Numbered from the stretch's first letter, positions 24,095 to 33,592 are shown. The stretch: 63,062 nt of DNA from Spirochaetota bacterium (GCA_024274705.1 JAJSAL010000065.1:1-63062); one strand, 5' to 3'. A program made the numbers and translations. The notes: generated by a model not told the origin, from the letters alone.

Positions 24095-25068
24095 GAGAAT
24101 TAACATACGCCCAGGCAATTATCGAAGCAATGTCCCAGGAAATGCGAAGAGACGAAAAAGTGTTCCTCATGGGAGAAGATGTGGGAGTGTACGGAGGAGC
24201 CTTCGGGGTGTCCGTCGGGATGATCGAGGAATTCGGGGAGGAGAGGGTACGTGATACACCGATTTCCGAGGCGGTGATTGCAGGTGCGGCAGCCGGTGCA
24301 GCCGTTACAGGGATGAGGCCCATAGCCGAGATCATGTTCAGCGATTTTACCACTATAGCCATGGACCAGATCGTCAACCAGGCGGCGAAAATACGGTACA
24401 TGTTCGGAGGCCATGCAAAAGTTCCCATGGTATTACGGACTCCCGGCGGATCAGGTACCGGGGCAGCCGCTCAGCACTCCCAGAGCGTGGAAGCCTGGTT
24501 CTGCCACGCCCCGGGCCTGAAGGTTGTGGTTCCTTCGACTCCGTACGAGGCAAAAGGATTGCTCATCTCCGCCATCCGGGATGACAACCCGGTCATGTTC
24601 TTCGAACAGAAACTTCTCTACCGGAAAAAAGGGGAAGTTCCCGAGGAGGAATACACTGTGCCTTTAGGGGTAGCTGATATAAAACGGAAAGGCAAAGACG
24701 TAACTATTATTTCTTACGGCCGGATGGTTCCCACATGTCTTGCGGCTGCCGGAGTTGTCGCGGAAGACGGAATCGATGTGGAGGTGGTGGATCCCCGGAC
24801 GCTGGTTCCCCTGGATAAAGAAACCCTTATCGAATCGGTAAAGAAGACCGGGAAGGTGATCATCGTTCACGAAGCGGTAAAGACCGGCGGGTTTGGAGGG
24901 GAAATTGCAGCCGTCCTGGCGGACAGCGATGCCTTTTTTTACCTGGACGCCCCGATCATACGACTCGCAGGCCTGGACGTTCCCATTCCGTACTGTCCGG
25001 AGCTGGAGAAAAACGTTGTTCCCACGGAAGAGAAGATCATCGAAACTCTCCGGAAGATTGTGCAGTAG
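24091..25068 (+). CDS. acoB: Acetoin/2-oxoacid dehydrogenase E1 beta subunit
   Basis: The partner of E1 alpha: '[15 protein letters not shown]', '[11 protein letters not shown]', '[14 protein letters not shown]' and the C-terminal transketolase-like domain '[17 protein letters not shown]' with '[14 protein letters not shown]'. Together they form the heterotetrameric E1. A GGAGG site lies at the end of the alpha gene, and the start overlaps its stop (ATGA). Confidence 0.93.
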   Translation: MRELTYAQAIIEAMSQEMRRDEKVFLMGEDVGVYGGAFGVSVGMIEEFGEERVRDTPISEAVIAGAAAGAAVTGMRPIAEIMFSDFTTIAMDQIVNQAAKIRYMFGGHAKVPMVLRTPGGSGTGAAAQHSQSVEAWFCHAPGLKVVVPSTPYEAKGLLISAIRDDNPVMFFEQKLLYRKKGEVPEEEYTVPLGVADIKRKGKDVTIISYGRMVPTCLAAAGVVAEDGIDVEVVDPRTLVPLDKETLIESVKKTGKVIIVHEAVKTGGFGGEIAAVLADSDAFFYLDAPIIRLAGLDVPIPYCPELEKNVVPTEEKIIETLRKIVQ

Positions 25069-25077
25069 GGGGCGGAC

Positions 25078-26379
25078 ATGGCACACACGATTATCATGCC
25101 GAAAGCCGGAATGGCAATGGAAGAGGGGACAATCATCACCTGGTTCAAAGGTGAAGGTGATACCGTGGAGAAAGGAGAACCCCTCCTGGAAATCGAAACA
25201 GATAAAACTAACATGGAGGTGGAATCCCCAGCTTCAGGGACCATCTTAACAATACTGTACGGCGAAGGTGCGGTTGTCCCTGTTACCCGGCCTATCGGTT
25301 TCATCGGAGAACCGGGAGAAGCGGTTCCGGAAGCACCGGAAGATACTGCAGCTCCTGATGCGGTAAGGGAAAAGCAGGTAACAACAGTACCGGCGGCGGG
25401 AACCCTGGGCAGGCAGGAAGGGAACATCGCGGCGACCCCTGCAGCCCGCCGGCTGGCTCATGAAAAGGGGATCGACCTTTCGATGGTTCCGCCTTCCGGG
25501 AGCAAAGGTGAAATCCGGGAACGGGATGTTGTTTCGTTTCACCTGCCCGGGGCAACCCCCGGGGCTATAGATGCAGCTGTTAAAAGCGGGATTGATTTAT
25601 CCGAAGTGTCCGGCAGCGGAATCGGCGGCAGGATACGCCGCACTGATGTGGAACTCCATATTAAGGACAGAAGCACCGCTTCTGCTTTCGGAGCAGCGGA
25701 TGAGAGGTCCCTGCCGCTTTCCGGTATGCGGGAGGTAATTGCCCGGCGCATGCTGGAGAGTCATCAGACTATTCCCCCGGTTACACTGGAGACAAAGGCG
25801 GATGTTACACGGCTCCTTTCGGTTCGAAAAGAACTGAATGAATCCACCGGAGAGCATGTTACTATCAACGACTTTGTGCTCAAAGCAGCGGCAACCGCCC
25901 TGGCAGAAGTGCCTGGAATCAATGTAAGCGTGGCAGAGAAATCTATCATCCATCATGGACACATCAATATCGGTATCGCCGTAGCCCTTGAAAACGGTCT
26001 CATCGTACCGGTTATAAAAGACGCGAACTTCCGGTCGATTTTCGACCTCTCCAGGGAAGTAAAAACGCTTGCTGAAAAAGCGAGGGAAGGGAAACTCCTG
26101 CCTGATGACTACTCCGGCGGCACTTTTACCATAACGAACCTGGGAATGCTGGGGATTACCTCGTTTACACCGATCATCAACATGCCGGAGAGTGCCATTT
26201 TAGGTGTCTGTGCCATCGAAGACGTACTTAAGATGAACGGCGAGGCCATCGAAAACCGGAACATCATGACTCTCTGCCTGACCCATGATCACAGGAGCAT
26301 AGACGGCGCACAGGGAGCGCGGTTTCTACAGACCATGGTGCACTATCTGGAGAACCCGGCAATCCTCCTTGCTATGTAG
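25078..26379 (+). CDS. acoC: Dihydrolipoamide acyltransferase (E2) with two peripheral-subunit-binding segments
   Basis: Domains in order: lipoyl domain with the lipoyl-lysine K43 in 'ETDKTNMEVESPASG'; an acidic linker; a peripheral-subunit-binding domain at about 120-155 ('TPAARRLAHEKGIDLSMV'); a second, shorter copy at about 165-195 ('VKSGIDLSEVSGSGIGGRI'); and the catalytic domain ending in the active-site HXXXDG ('HDHRSIDGA'). It transfers the acyl group to CoA. No E3 (dihydrolipoamide dehydrogenase) gene follows; the operon ends 15 bases before a convergent gene. Confidence 0.92.
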   Translation: MAHTIIMPKAGMAMEEGTIITWFKGEGDTVEKGEPLLEIETDKTNMEVESPASGTILTILYGEGAVVPVTRPIGFIGEPGEAVPEAPEDTAAPDAVREKQVTTVPAAGTLGRQEGNIAATPAARRLAHEKGIDLSMVPPSGSKGEIRERDVVSFHLPGATPGAIDAAVKSGIDLSEVSGSGIGGRIRRTDVELHIKDRSTASAFGAADERSLPLSGMREVIARRMLESHQTIPPVTLETKADVTRLLSVRKELNESTGEHVTINDFVLKAAATALAEVPGINVSVAEKSIIHHGHINIGIAVALENGLIVPVIKDANFRSIFDLSREVKTLAEKAREGKLLPDDYSGGTFTITNLGMLGITSFTPIINMPESAILGVCAIEDVLKMNGEAIENRNIMTLCLTHDHRSIDGAQGARFLQTMVHYLENPAILLAM

Positions 26380-26393
26380 ATCCCGGGAGTGCA

Positions 26394-27683
26394 CTATATC
26401 GCCTGGAGATTATCCTGCTCTCTCCTCAGACGCACTACCACCGAGTCTTCGTCCAGGTCCACATCGTTCCAGGTGATGACTTCACCCTTCTTTTTCGGGT
26501 TTTTCAGTGCCGCTCCCGGGGCAAGACCGGCAGGCAGGGCGTTTGCAGCACTGGCATGTTCCTTTATATCCATCCTGCCGAAATACATGTATCCGCCGAA
26601 ATCATCCAGGATCTCTCCCCCAGCCAGATCTTTTTTCGCGATGGTCATTACGTCTGCTACAGGTTCGTCCAGGGGAACCAGGGTTGTTTCACCGTTAAAA
26701 TACGCCCGGGCAAAGGAGATAGGTGCTTCTAAAAACCAGAGATGGTAAGGCCGGAAGAATGTAAAGTACTTACCCTTTCCCACTTTTAAGTAATGAAGAT
26801 CATCCTGTATACGCTGTTCCCGGATCCGTACGGTTATGAACACCCCGCCGGCCATGGCGCTCCCCTGGACAAAATCCACAGTCCCGGGAAATTTCGTAAT
26901 CCCGCCATCCTCTTCTAAAGCAAATATCCCGCTAATAGTGGAGAGGTCCGCCTCAGGTCCGGTCATCCCGGGCTTCATAGGTCTGCAACCCACGGCATTG
27001 GCAATGGAAGACATCTCGAACATGGTTTTCGTGCCGTCCACGTACGATGCCACCTGAAAGGGGTCTTTGTCCGCCTTGACTGCGGATTCCCGAACTGTAT
27101 CCGGGTTTGCATCGGGGTTCATGGGATTGTTCTTTCCCTTTCCGATTACGATCGGTTCGTACCCGAGACAGTTTACAAAATCCCACAACTCCGTAATGCA
27201 TCCCGGTTCGTCCCCGGAAGAGACCGAGTAGAACCCATTCTTTCCCCTGGCCAGTTTTTTAAGAGCGGGACCCACCGTAACATCAGCTTCTATGTTGATG
27301 AGTACGACTTTTTTTCCATGCTCGATACCGGCGTATGCCACTTTCGCTCCTGTCGCAGGAGAAGGCGTAACATCGGTGACAATGTCGATAGCATCGATCT
27401 TCGAGGCCAGCGTGATATCGCCGGTGGCGACCCTTTTGCCTGCCCTTACAGCATCAGAAGCAGTATTGACATTGTCAGTAATCTCGATATCGCTCTCAGG
27501 AATTCCGCTTTGTACAAGGGCGGCATACGCATCATTTTCGTCTCTATCGGATACAACGGCCACCTCCATGGCAGGTACGTTTTTCACAGCTGAAAGAAAC
27601 CCTGTTCCCATCCAGCCGGCTCCGTTGGACCCGATGAGAATCGATTTTCCCTCTTCCTGATGCTTCATAAGCCGCTTGTACAT
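26394..27683 (-). CDS. SAF-domain oxidoreductase (predicted homoserine-dehydrogenase-like)
   Basis: An N-terminal Rossmann fold ('ILIGSNGAGWMGTGF', 'VAVVSDRD') binds NAD(P). A catalytic middle part has 'TDVTPSPATGAKVAYAGIEHGKKVVLINIEAD', and a C-terminal SAF-like domain ('MTIAKKDLAGGEILDDFGG'). The set matches the group annotated as predicted homoserine dehydrogenase with SAF domain (COG4091), linked to polyol or sugar-acid catabolism; its true substrate is uncertain. It has a clear promoter overlapped by a 9-bp-arm palindrome. It converges on acoABC and may share that pathway. Confidence 0.8.
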   Translation of the reverse strand: MYKRLMKHQEEGKSILIGSNGAGWMGTGFLSAVKNVPAMEVAVVSDRDENDAYAALVQSGIPESDIEITDNVNTASDAVRAGKRVATGDITLASKIDAIDIVTDVTPSPATGAKVAYAGIEHGKKVVLINIEADVTVGPALKKLARGKNGFYSVSSGDEPGCITELWDFVNCLGYEPIVIGKGKNNPMNPDANPDTVRESAVKADKDPFQVASYVDGTKTMFEMSSIANAVGCRPMKPGMTGPEADLSTISGIFALEEDGGITKFPGTVDFVQGSAMAGGVFITVRIREQRIQDDLHYLKVGKGKYFTFFRPYHLWFLEAPISFARAYFNGETTLVPLDEPVADVMTIAKKDLAGGEILDDFGGYMYFGRMDIKEHASAANALPAGLAPGAALKNPKKKGEVITWNDVDLDEDSVVVRLRREQDNLQAI

Positions 27684-27710
27684 ATCTCTCTCCTTTGTTC
27701 AGATGCTACA

Positions 27711-27739
27711 TGTATAGCCTAGACTTAAAGAAAAATCAA
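27711..27739 (-). promoter_or_regulatory. Promoter of the SAF-domain oxidoreductase gene
   Basis: On the minus strand TTGATT (27739-27734) and TATACA (27716-27711) are 17 bases apart. The -35 box is overlapped by the palindrome at 27738-27761. Confidence 0.6.
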
Positions 27740-27761
27740 CAACTTAACGCACTAAGTTGTT
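27738..27761. promoter_or_regulatory. Perfect inverted repeat (operator candidate)
   Basis: AACAACTTA and TAAGTTGTT are exact inverted arms of nine bases around a six-base centre. The repeat touches the -35 box of the oxidoreductase promoter, a position typical of a repressor or activator site. The protein that binds it is unknown; the nearby DeoR regulator is one candidate. Confidence 0.6.
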
Positions 27762-27769
27762 TTACCGAT

Positions 27770-27886
27770 ATGGGATTTCTCCCCTGGTTTGATTTCCCCG
27801 AAGAGTATCCGGATCTATTCAATGAAATGGCAGACATGGAGGAAGAAGCGTTTCAGGATCTTTTTGATCTCTGCCTTGCCGATTAG
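27770..27886 (+). CDS. Possible 38-residue acidic protein
   Basis: The frame from the ATG at 27770 encodes a very acidic peptide rich in Phe, Met and Asp/Glu. There is no ribosome site. The frame extends upstream to 27695, but that part covers the divergent promoter and operator. It may be non-coding. Confidence 0.2.
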   Translation: MGFLPWFDFPEEYPDLFNEMADMEEEAFQDLFDLCLAD

Positions 27887-28033
27887 ATATCGTCAACAGG
27901 ATCCGCAGTTACAGGTTTACGGATACCCAGGATCAGGCTTTCAACGAAAACTTTCCAGATACCCCGGCTGTTTTTCTTTCAGCGATCAACTCTTCTATTT
28001 GAGCGTACGGTATGCCGTTCACTTTGTCAAATT

Positions 28034-28840
28034 TCAGGCAAGCCCGGACAGCAGTACACCGATTCCGTAGGCTGCTCCTGCGGTTATTCCTCCGAGGGTG
28101 AACATTTCCAAACCGGATTTCCACCAGCTCATCCCGGTCACTCTCACTTTCAAGGCACCCAGGAGAAAAAGGGTTGCGCCGGTAAGGACACCTGCGAGGA
28201 GGAAGGTGTTCTCCATACCGGGAATGAACCGGGCGATAACGTATGCTACGACAGGGATAAATCCAAAAACAAGGAAGGAGACGAAAGTAATAAGTGCGTT
28301 TTTTACAGGGGATACATCATCATCGACAAGACCCAGTTCTTCCACCATCATGATGTCCACCCATGCTTTGTCGTTCTTCGAAAGGATATCCACGATGGTT
28401 TCCGCATCCACCTGATCCAGTCCTTTATCCACATAGAGTTCCACCATCTCCTGCTTTTCTCCTTCCGGATAGTAATTCACCTCCCATAGTTCCCGTTCCC
28501 GTTCCGCCCTGCTGTATTCCTGTTCCGCCCTGGTGCTCAGGTAGTCGCCGATGGCCATGGAAAGACCGTCGGCTATCAGGTTGGCAAACCCCAGGATAAG
28601 GACAATACCCGGGGAGAGCGCAGCCCCGGCGACCCCGGCAACGACAGCGAAGGTGGTTATAATGCCGTCAAGGCCGCCGTACACCAGGCTCTTGATATAC
28701 CTGCCTTGCCCCTGAGTGTGTTCTTCATCGGCTTCCGTGTGTTCTCTGTTGTGAGCTTTTCTGCTTGCCCCGGAATCTCTCTTTTTATACGCTTCTTTTG
28801 CTTTATCAAGGCTTCGTGTCAGCATAGTGTTATAGTGCAT
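28034..28840 (-). CDS. VIT1/CCC1-family iron or manganese transporter
   Basis: Membrane helices start with the family phrase 'YGGLDGIITTFAVVAG', followed by 'ANLIADGLSMAIGDYLSTRAEQEY'. A cytosolic insert rich in Glu ('EQEYSRAERERELWEV ... EKQEMVELYVDKGLD') corresponds to the metal-binding domain of plant VIT1. Three C-terminal helices complete the fold. The family moves Fe(II) or Mn(II) out of the cytosol. The charged N-terminal ~45 residues are variable. Confidence 0.9.
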   Translation of the reverse strand: MHYNTMLTRSLDKAKEAYKKRDSGASRKAHNREHTEADEEHTQGQGRYIKSLVYGGLDGIITTFAVVAGVAGAALSPGIVLILGFANLIADGLSMAIGDYLSTRAEQEYSRAERERELWEVNYYPEGEKQEMVELYVDKGLDQVDAETIVDILSKNDKAWVDIMMVEELGLVDDDVSPVKNALITFVSFLVFGFIPVVAYVIARFIPGMENTFLLAGVLTGATLFLLGALKVRVTGMSWWKSGLEMFTLGGITAGAAYGIGVLLSGLA

Positions 28841-28857
28841 TGAATAGAATGTTGCGT

Positions 28858-29640
28858 CTACCGTATGGTTATAGTACCAGTCAGAAAAGTGACAGCTTTT
28901 CCGGATATCTTTACCCGATCTCCCATATCCTCACAGAACAGCTCCCCTCCCCTTTTCGATACCTGAAAGGCATGCAGCATTTTCTTGCCCAGAACTTCCG
29001 CCCAGTATGGGATAAGGGTACAGTGGGCTGATCCGGTAACCGGGTCTTCCGGGATCCCCGCGCCGGGGGCAAAGAACCGGGAAACAAAATCCGAGGCATC
29101 ACCCGGGGCAGTTACGATCGTGCCCAGGCAATCCAGGGTAGAGAGCAGTTCCATATCCGGGTCCAGGCTCCGGATAGTTTCTTCGCTGTGGTAGACCAGA
29201 AAATAATCCCGGGATTTAAGGACCGTATCAGGCTGTCTGTTAAAAGCCTTAAATAAATTTTCTTCCGGTGTACACGATTCCGGCGGACGGACAGGGAAGA
29301 ACATGGCCAGGAGATCTTTTTCTTTTTTTACTTCCAGCAGCCCGCTCTTCGTCCGGAACCGAACACGCTGAGTATCCGGGGTGAGATATTCGTAAATGAC
29401 GAACGCCGAGGCAAGGGTCGCATGACCGCAGAGGTCCACCTCCATGACCGGTGTAAACCACCGTAAGTCGTAGCTCTCCCCGTTCTTCACGAAAAACGCA
29501 GTTTCCGCCAGGTTGTTTTCCATGGCGATATTCTGCATAACATCATCGGAGAGCCACTCCTCCAGGGGGCATACTGCCGCGGAATTGCCCTTAAACGGTT
29601 CAGATGCAAACGCATCGATCTGGTATATCGGGACTGTCAT
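28858..29640 (-). CDS. PhzF-family isomerase/epimerase-like protein
   Basis: It starts 'IYQIDAFASEPFKGNSAAVCPLEEW', and the catalytic Glu lies in 'NNLAETAFFV', as in PhzF. The second half repeats the fold and ends with 'GSAHCTLIPYWAEVLGK'. The length (260) is typical. PhzF acts in phenazine synthesis, but most relatives are stand-alone enzymes of unknown substrate, and no phenazine genes are nearby. The cyclophilin-like gene lies 22 bases upstream on the same strand, so they may be one transcript. Confidence 0.9.
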   Translation of the reverse strand: MTVPIYQIDAFASEPFKGNSAAVCPLEEWLSDDVMQNIAMENNLAETAFFVKNGESYDLRWFTPVMEVDLCGHATLASAFVIYEYLTPDTQRVRFRTKSGLLEVKKEKDLLAMFFPVRPPESCTPEENLFKAFNRQPDTVLKSRDYFLVYHSEETIRSLDPDMELLSTLDCLGTIVTAPGDASDFVSRFFAPGAGIPEDPVTGSAHCTLIPYWAEVLGKKMLHAFQVSKRGGELFCEDMGDRVKISGKAVTFLTGTITIR

Positions 29641-29662
29641 ATTCTGCTCCAGGTTTCCAGCG

Positions 29663-30037
29663 TCAGGCCTCCTGTAATGCTACCGTAATACTGCCTCCCA
29701 GCTTCTTCAGCAGTTCTACGCCGGCGGTTATTTTACCGATGGGAACTACATCAGAGGCCGCTTTAGGCCGCCCGTCGATGCTGGCAGGAGTAGGCCCGAA
29801 AAAGATGCAGAGAGCACTCCCGGGCGGCCAGAACGCCAGTTCCCCTACCTCCAGAATATCCCGGCTGGTATCATCCAGGGGGGCATCGATACCGCAATCT
29901 CCGTAGTATTCATCACCCCACCTGGACATCCGGATCTTCACGGGCAGTGTTTTCAGAAGCTTCTCCGCCACGGGGCTGTCGTTCAGTTCCGCCTGCAGCT
30001 TCTCGCTGTCTGCTTTCAGAATTATTCGTGTAGGCAT
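29663..30037 (-). CDS. Cyclophilin-like fold protein
   Basis: A 124-residue soluble protein with 'LPVKIRMSRWGDEYYG', 'VGELAFWPPGSALCIFFGPTPAS' and a final 'GGSITVALQEA' strand. These are the marks of the small bacterial cyclophilin-like beta-barrel family (PF04126, TM1367-like). Its biochemical role is not established. It is first in a probable two-gene unit with PhzF. Confidence 0.8.
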   Translation of the reverse strand: MPTRIILKADSEKLQAELNDSPVAEKLLKTLPVKIRMSRWGDEYYGDCGIDAPLDDTSRDILEVGELAFWPPGSALCIFFGPTPASIDGRPKAASDVVPIGKITAGVELLKKLGGSITVALQEA

Positions 30038-30269
30038 ATAGAACTCCTTTTCATCTCCAGTTCTCCGGGACAGGATTTGGAAACCGTTTTACATGTGTAC
30101 GGTATTTCACTGCGCGAATCCGTATTGATTTCAGATACTGTATTTCGAATCGTGATATTTACCACGGTTCTATTGTAGACACATGGTAGTCAGGCGTCAA
30201 ATTTATTCTGAAAAAAAAGAAGGCACAGAGCCGGTGGAGACTTTATACTGATACCGGAGGTGATGATTC

Positions 30270-30719
30270 ATGGACGAACGTATTATACGGGAACAGGTAG
30301 TATATCTCCTTAAGGGAGGAGGCGCCCACCGGAGCCTCCGGGATGTAATCACCCGGTTATCCTTGGAAGATGCGGGCAGGCGGCCGGCGGGATTTATCCA
30401 CTCCATCTGGGAACTGGTGGAGCACATGAGGATTTGCCAGTGGGACATTCTATCGTTTACTCTAGATGCAGACCATATCTCTCCGGAGTGGCCCGATGGG
30501 TACTGGCCGGAACAACCGGCGCCGGAGGACTTGAAAACCTGGGAAAAGACAACATCTGAGTTTTTCAATGATCTGGACAGGGTGACCGGGATTGCCCGGG
30601 ATGACACTATCGATCTGAGCAGTACCATTCCCCACGGAACCGGGCAGACGGTAATCCGGGAGCTCCTTCTGATAGCGGACCACAATGCGTATCACTTAGG
30701 ACAGATCCTGGCTGTATGA
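30270..30719 (+). CDS. DinB-like four-helix metal-binding protein
   Basis: The 149 residues show the DinB/YfiT layout with three putative metal histidines: in 'GFIHSIWELVEHM' and in the C-terminal 'DHNAYHLGQ'. Members include thiol-transferases and many unknown enzymes. GGAGGTGATGATTC precedes the ATG. No operon partner is visible. Confidence 0.85.
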   Translation: MDERIIREQVVYLLKGGGAHRSLRDVITRLSLEDAGRRPAGFIHSIWELVEHMRICQWDILSFTLDADHISPEWPDGYWPEQPAPEDLKTWEKTTSEFFNDLDRVTGIARDDTIDLSSTIPHGTGQTVIRELLLIADHNAYHLGQILAV

Positions 30720-30783
30720 TGGGAAACGACAAGGGGAAAATGAATTATCCAATCGAATAATCTGGATCCTTTCTGCTTAACCC

Positions 30784-30813
30784 TTGACGGCAGGTACGAA
30801 TCGATGTTATAAC
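30784..30813 (+). promoter_or_regulatory. Promoter of pyrBI-pyrC
   Basis: TTGACG (30784-30789), an 18-base spacer and TATAAC (30808-30813). The leader is about 110 bases, long enough for control by attenuation, but I see no clear terminator hairpin or PyrR-type element in it. Confidence 0.55.
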
Positions 30814-30930
30814 CTGTACAATTTACGATGGCCAACGTAAGGGAGCCCCTGATAAAACGTATGTGAACATCGGGAAACATCGGATTATCCGGGAGTGCTG
30901 GAACTATTAATAAAACCATGGAGGTGCCGG

Positions 30931-32517
30931 ATGGCATATAACAATTGTTTCCGTGGCAGGACGTTGGCCGTAATCAATGATTTCAGCCTTGACGAAAGGC
31001 TGTTCCTCTTCGAAAAAGCCAGGGAATTGAAACGCCTGCTGACAACCGGAGAAACGGCATTACCCGACTCATTCCGCTTAAGCGATCGCGATCTCGGAGT
31101 GTATGAAGTGTTCCTCGAGGATTCCACAAGAACAAAAGAATCTTTTCGAAATGCGGCGGAATTTCACCGCGTTAAATTAAGCGAACTGGACACCGGTCAT
31201 TCATCGATCAATAAAAAAGAGAGTTATGCAGATACCTTCAACAATCTTATCGGGTACGATAATTCGATCTTCATCGTACGAAGCAAGCTTGAGGGAGTAT
31301 GCCGCTGGCTCGAGAGTGCAGGATCCGAATATGCAAAACGCAATGGATTACAAAGGGCTCCCTCTTTCATCAACGCCGGAGACGGAAAGCACGAGCATCC
31401 TACCCAGGAACTTCTGGATGAGTTCACCTTTCTCGAAGACAATGGGTGGAACAGGACAAAACTTCACATCGCCCTGGTGGGAGATCTGTTCCACGGCAGA
31501 ACGGTTCATTCAAAAGTCGACGGCCTGACTGTCTTCGAACACGTTTCAGTCGATCTCGTAGCTCCCCGGGAACTGGCAATGCCTGCCGACTGCATTTCCC
31601 GCATGAAGGAAAACGGATTCACCCTGCGGGAGTTCGATTCCATCGATTCGTATGTTTCCGGAGGTGATGTTGCCGCTAAATGGTACTTTACACGGCCCCA
31701 GCTGGAGCGGATGGGAGAAGACATCCTGAAGCGCCAGGACGAGCTTCGGGCTTGTATTACTTTCAAAAGGAAGTACCTTTCGGCAGTACCGGAAGGTACT
31801 TTTTTTTATCATCCCCTTCCGAGGCACAAGGAACATCCAACGATTCCGGCATTCCTCGATTCCACTCCCCTTAATCACTGGGAACGGCAGTCCGCCAACG
31901 GCAGGATAGTACGGATCATCCTGCTTGGTCTGATCGGCGGGTCCCTGGGAGACACGTTTCGAGGCTCTCCTCCTGAACAGCCGGATTTTTCCGATGATTT
32001 TATCGAAGAGATAGAGCTTTCCGGTAACGGTTCGGGAAAAGAGTACGCCGAGGGAGTAAAACCGATATCCAAGGGGATTGTTATCGACCACATCCTTCGG
32101 GGAGAGCAGGAAAAGGAGATCAGGGACCACCTTCCACAGATCATCAAAGTATTGAAGCTCTATGGGAAAGGAGGAGAGTGGGTCTCCGATTCCAGGGACA
32201 ATCCGGGAATCCACAAGGGGATTATTTTCCGTCCGGGACACCCTCCGCTGGATGAACGTGATATCAAAAAACTTGCGGCAATAGCGCCGGGATGCACGAT
32301 AAATGTCATCGATCAAAAAAGAGTGGTCAAGAAAGTGCGCCTTAAGATTCCTCCACGGATCTATGGTTTTAATGAAATCTCCTGCAAAAATAAAAACTGC
32401 ATCTCCCATCCGGATCATTTCGAGGGAGTACCCGCGGAGTTCTACCGTATCCGGGGCGACCGGTTTATATGCAAGTACTGTGAAACGATGTACTGTTTCA
32501 AGGAAATATGGACCTGA
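30931..32517 (+). CDS. pyrBI: Aspartate carbamoyltransferase, catalytic and regulatory chains fused
   Basis: The catalytic part carries 'STRTKESFRNA' (carbamoyl-phosphate site, usually STRTR), 'HPTQELLDEFTF', 'LVGDLFHGRTVHS' and 'HPLPRH'. After about residue 355 comes a PyrI-like regulatory chain ('KPISKGIVIDHIL') ending in a four-cysteine zinc site (C-X4-C ... C-X2-C). The enzyme commits carbamoyl phosphate to pyrimidines, and the regulatory part should bind nucleotides. Fused PyrBI is known from Thermotoga and treponemes. The ATG at 30931 has GGAGGTG upstream. pyrC follows after 13 bases. Confidence 0.95.
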   Translation: MAYNNCFRGRTLAVINDFSLDERLFLFEKARELKRLLTTGETALPDSFRLSDRDLGVYEVFLEDSTRTKESFRNAAEFHRVKLSELDTGHSSINKKESYADTFNNLIGYDNSIFIVRSKLEGVCRWLESAGSEYAKRNGLQRAPSFINAGDGKHEHPTQELLDEFTFLEDNGWNRTKLHIALVGDLFHGRTVHSKVDGLTVFEHVSVDLVAPRELAMPADCISRMKENGFTLREFDSIDSYVSGGDVAAKWYFTRPQLERMGEDILKRQDELRACITFKRKYLSAVPEGTFFYHPLPRHKEHPTIPAFLDSTPLNHWERQSANGRIVRIILLGLIGGSLGDTFRGSPPEQPDFSDDFIEEIELSGNGSGKEYAEGVKPISKGIVIDHILRGEQEKEIRDHLPQIIKVLKLYGKGGEWVSDSRDNPGIHKGIIFRPGHPPLDERDIKKLAAIAPGCTINVIDQKRVVKKVRLKIPPRIYGFNEISCKNKNCISHPDHFEGVPAEFYRIRGDRFICKYCETMYCFKEIWT

Positions 32518-32530
32518 AAGGTATATCCTC

Positions 32531-33592
32531 ATGATCGATCCCCACGTTCACTTACGGGACTGGGAGCAGAACGGTAAGGAGAGTGTTTTCCACGGGATTC
32601 AGGTAGCCTGGAAAGCAGGGTTGACGGCTCTCTTCGAAATGCCCAACACGGCGCCGCCTCTAACCCTGCGAAGCGTGATTGAAAAGCGTCTTTCCCTGGG
32701 GGACTCGGCGATCAAGGACCTGGCCATCGCCTTTTTTCACGGTGTGTATGCCGGTGTTACAGATGAAGAAGACCAGCTGAAAGAAATCGTTACCGTATAT
32801 AGAGAGCTCTTTCCCCGGGTTGTCGGCCTTAAAATGTTCGCAGGTCATTCCACCGGCCGTATGGGCCTGGTTACCGAAGAAAAACAACGAAGAGTGTACC
32901 GGACCCTTACAGCGCTTGACTACACTGGGGTACTTGCAGTGCACTGCGAAAAAGAATCGTGTATGTATCCCGAAACATTCGACCCGGCCCATCCCCGGAC
33001 CCACGGTACTGTCAGGCCGGCGGAAGCGGAAGTCCGTTCGGTGGAAGATCAGATCGCCTTTGCCCGGGATGCGGGATTTACCGGTGTGCTGCACATCTGC
33101 CACGTCTCGGTCCCGGAAACTCTCGGTGTGATCGAACAGGGAAGAAGCGAATCGGACTTACGTATAACCTGCGGCATTACCCCCCATCACTCCCTCCTGT
33201 CGGACGTGTTGCTGCAGGGGCCGGAAGGTGTGCTCTTCAAGGTGAATCCCCCCCTTCGGGAAGAACCCCTTCGGAAACGAATGCTGGAAGCCCTCCTTAA
33301 AGGCCGTATCGACTGGATAGAAACCGATCACGCCCCTCATACTCTTAAAGATAAAACCCGATACTTTGCCTCGGGATTACCGGGCCTTCCCTTTTATCCC
33401 CGGTTTATCCGTGTGCTTAAGGATCTCGGAGCTTCCGCGTCTTTAATCCGGGGCCTTACCCGGGAGAACATACTAGCGAATTTCAGGATTCCCAAGGGAA
33501 CAATTCCGGAACCTTCCAGGGAACCCGAAGGAGATCTTTATTCAGAATATGCCTTCGATCCGTTCCGTACAATAACCGGTGAAAGACCTTAA
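32531..33592 (+). CDS. pyrC: Dihydroorotase
   Basis: The metal-binding 'DPHVHLRD' is at the very N-terminus, and 'ITPHHSLLSD' and 'WIETDHAPHTLKDK' (active-site Asp) follow. It closes the dihydroorotate ring, the next step after PyrBI. The frame continues upstream into pyrBI, but the ATG at 32531 gives the natural family start. The length (353) is on the short side for amidohydrolase-type dihydroorotases. Confidence 0.92.
   Translation: MIDPHVHLRDWEQNGKESVFHGIQVAWKAGLTALFEMPNTAPPLTLRSVIEKRLSLGDSAIKDLAIAFFHGVYAGVTDEEDQLKEIVTVYRELFPRVVGLKMFAGHSTGRMGLVTEEKQRRVYRTLTALDYTGVLAVHCEKESCMYPETFDPAHPRTHGTVRPAEAEVRSVEDQIAFARDAGFTGVLHICHVSVPETLGVIEQGRSESDLRITCGITPHHSLLSDVLLQGPEGVLFKVNPPLREEPLRKRMLEALLKGRIDWIETDHAPHTLKDKTRYFASGLPGLPFYPRFIRVLKDLGASASLIRGLTRENILANFRIPKGTIPEPSREPEGDLYSEYAFDPFRTITGERP

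Noticed and set aside
30814-30930. Riboswitch or PyrR attenuator in the pyrBI leader
   Set aside because: The leader is long enough, but I found only short hairpins, no T run and no PyrR-like anti-antiterminator consensus.
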